A DNA stretch of 6,590 nucleotides from positions 1-6,590 of the forward strand of contig CAKUEV010000106.1 in the NCBI GenBank assembly GCA_934646845.1, in the 5' to 3' direction. The notes under the pieces are model-generated. The model did not search any database. It was not told where the DNA came from and was given only the letters and a program-made list of their open reading frames with translations. The DNA is from an uncultured Slackia sp. (lineage in GTDB: Bacteria; Actinomycetota; Coriobacteriia; Coriobacteriales; Eggerthellaceae). Position numbers and translations under genes: made by a program. How positions within the stretch are numbered: position 1 is the stretch's first letter; the number at the start of each line of letters is the position of its first letter. This document shows, piece by piece, positions 5,948 through 6,590 of this stretch.

Positions 5948-5977
5948 TTCGCATATCGTGTGACTTTGAGCGATAAT
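5948..5977 (+). promoter_or_regulatory. Predicted promoter of the DUF2130 gene
   Basis: The -10 GATAAT (5972-5977) matches five of six consensus bases. A -35 TTCGCA (5948-5953, four of six) stands 18 bp upstream. Transcription would start near 5984, about 30 nt before the GTG start. The -35 lies in the third of three ATTCG units spaced exactly 12 bp apart (5923, 5935, 5947). Confidence 0.5.
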
Positions 5978-6013
5978 AAGCGCCAGAAAACGATTCGTTG
6001 AAAGGCGTGCGAC

Positions 6014-6590
6014 GTGAATGAGATCAAGTGCCCCCATTGTGGCGAGGTGTTCCAGGTAGACGAGCGTGGGTTCGCCGACATTGTGCGTCAGGTTCGCACG
6101 CAGGAATTCGATAAGGAAATTGCCCAGCGCGAAGGCATGCTGAAGCAGCAAAACGAGCAAGCTGTGGCACTTGCCGTGTCGAAGGTGAAAAGTGAGGCGC
6201 AAAACGCTCAGGCCACAAGCGAGGCGCGTATCGCGGAGCTTGAAGCGAAGCTTGCGGCGGCGCTTGAACAGGGCGAACAGGCGGCGAAGGCGTCCGAGAA
6301 AGAAAAGCAGCAGCTGCAGCAGGCGGAGCGTCAAAAGGCCGATGCCGATATGAAAACGGCGCTTGCTGAAAAACAGGCGGAAATTGCCAAGCTTCAAGCC
6401 GAGGTCGAGAAGCTTTCGGCCGATCAGGAATCGCAAAAGCGCGCCACGCAGGCCGAACATGAAAAGTCGCTTATCGATGCCACCGCGAAACGCGATGCTG
6501 AAATCGCAACGTTGAAAACCCAGATCGCTTCGCAAGAAACCGCGTTCAAACAACAAATCGAATCGCAGTCGAAGGAATACTCGCAGAAGT
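6014..6590 (+). CDS. DUF2130-family coiled-coil protein, N-terminal part (cut by window end)
   Basis: An open frame of 192 codons plus one base runs from GTG 6014 to the window edge without a stop. The GTG is the only sensible start: GAAAGG (6000-6005) precedes it by 8 nt and an in-frame TGA lies at 5999-6001. The N-terminus reads VNEIKCPHCGEVFQVDERG, with one CxxC pair (Cys6, Cys9) like half of a zinc ribbon, then a conserved-looking FADIVRQVR segment. From about residue 35 to the edge it is one long Glu/Ala/Lys/Gln-rich coiled coil. This layout matches DUF2130 (COG4487) proteins, normally about 400-480 aa. From memory, their C-terminal domain has been grouped with the PD-(D/E)XK nuclease fold, as in RmuC; it would lie beyond this window and cannot be checked. 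The biochemical function is unknown. A LexA-like box upstream hints at a DNA-damage role. Confidence 0.85.
   Translation, partial: MNEIKCPHCGEVFQVDERGFADIVRQVRTQEFDKEIAQREGMLKQQNEQAVALAVSKVKSEAQNAQATSEARIAELEAKLAAALEQGEQAAKASEKEKQQLQQAERQKADADMKTALAEKQAEIAKLQAEVEKLSADQESQKRATQAEHEKSLIDATAKRDAEIATLKTQIASQETAFKQQIESQSKEYSQK

Noticed and set aside
5549..6556. Antisense open frame of 335 codons across the end of the HAD gene and the DUF2130 gene
   Set aside because: Its Leu/Phe/Arg-rich product is the reverse reading of Glu/Lys/Ala/Gln codons of the coiled coil, and it spans two sense genes and an intergenic region with a promoter. The sense frame from GTG 6014 matches DUF2130.

Overview
The window is a stretch of housekeeping bacterial chromosome with every gene on the + strand. 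Coding DNA is GC-rich with mostly G/C third codon positions. Shine-Dalgarno sites are purine-rich, promoters look sigma-70-like, and one candidate operator resembles the Gram-positive LexA box. Together these suggest a high-GC Gram-positive, possibly a Coriobacteriia/Eggerthellaceae-type actinobacterium. That placement is inference from style and protein flavour only. I see no mobile element, CRISPR array, rRNA or tRNA.

Layout: (1) 1-2493 is the 3' three quarters of carB (carbamoyl-phosphate synthase large subunit), followed by a strong UUCG-tetraloop terminator at 2548-2573. (2) 2574-2788 is a regulatory region with an inverted repeat, a promoter and a GC-rich leader RNA of about 125 nt. The leader can be drawn in two mutually exclusive folds. 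(3) 2789-4120 is an NCS1-family, CodB-like nucleobase permease with its own terminator at 4159-4189. (4) 4191-4337 holds a 9-11 bp inverted repeat and a probable promoter. (5) 4338-4877 is a stand-alone phosphopantothenoylcysteine decarboxylase (CoaC), without the usual fused CoaB domain. (6) 4878-5089 is a 212-bp spacer with two good hairpins. (7) 5090-5923 is a Cof-type HAD phosphatase. (8) 5924-6013 carries a LexA/SOS-box-like palindrome directly upstream of a promoter. (9) 6014 to the window end is the start of a DUF2130-family coiled-coil protein, cut by the window edge.

The first two genes share a nucleobase theme: CarB feeds de novo pyrimidine (and arginine) synthesis, and the permease probably imports a pyrimidine or purine base for salvage. 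They are separate transcription units. CoaC belongs to coenzyme A synthesis. The HAD gene may be co-transcribed with coaC, since no intrinsic terminator is visible between them. The DUF2130 gene appears to have its own promoter and, possibly, damage-responsive control. The best leads for something undescribed are the structured permease leader and the SOS-box/DUF2130 pairing.
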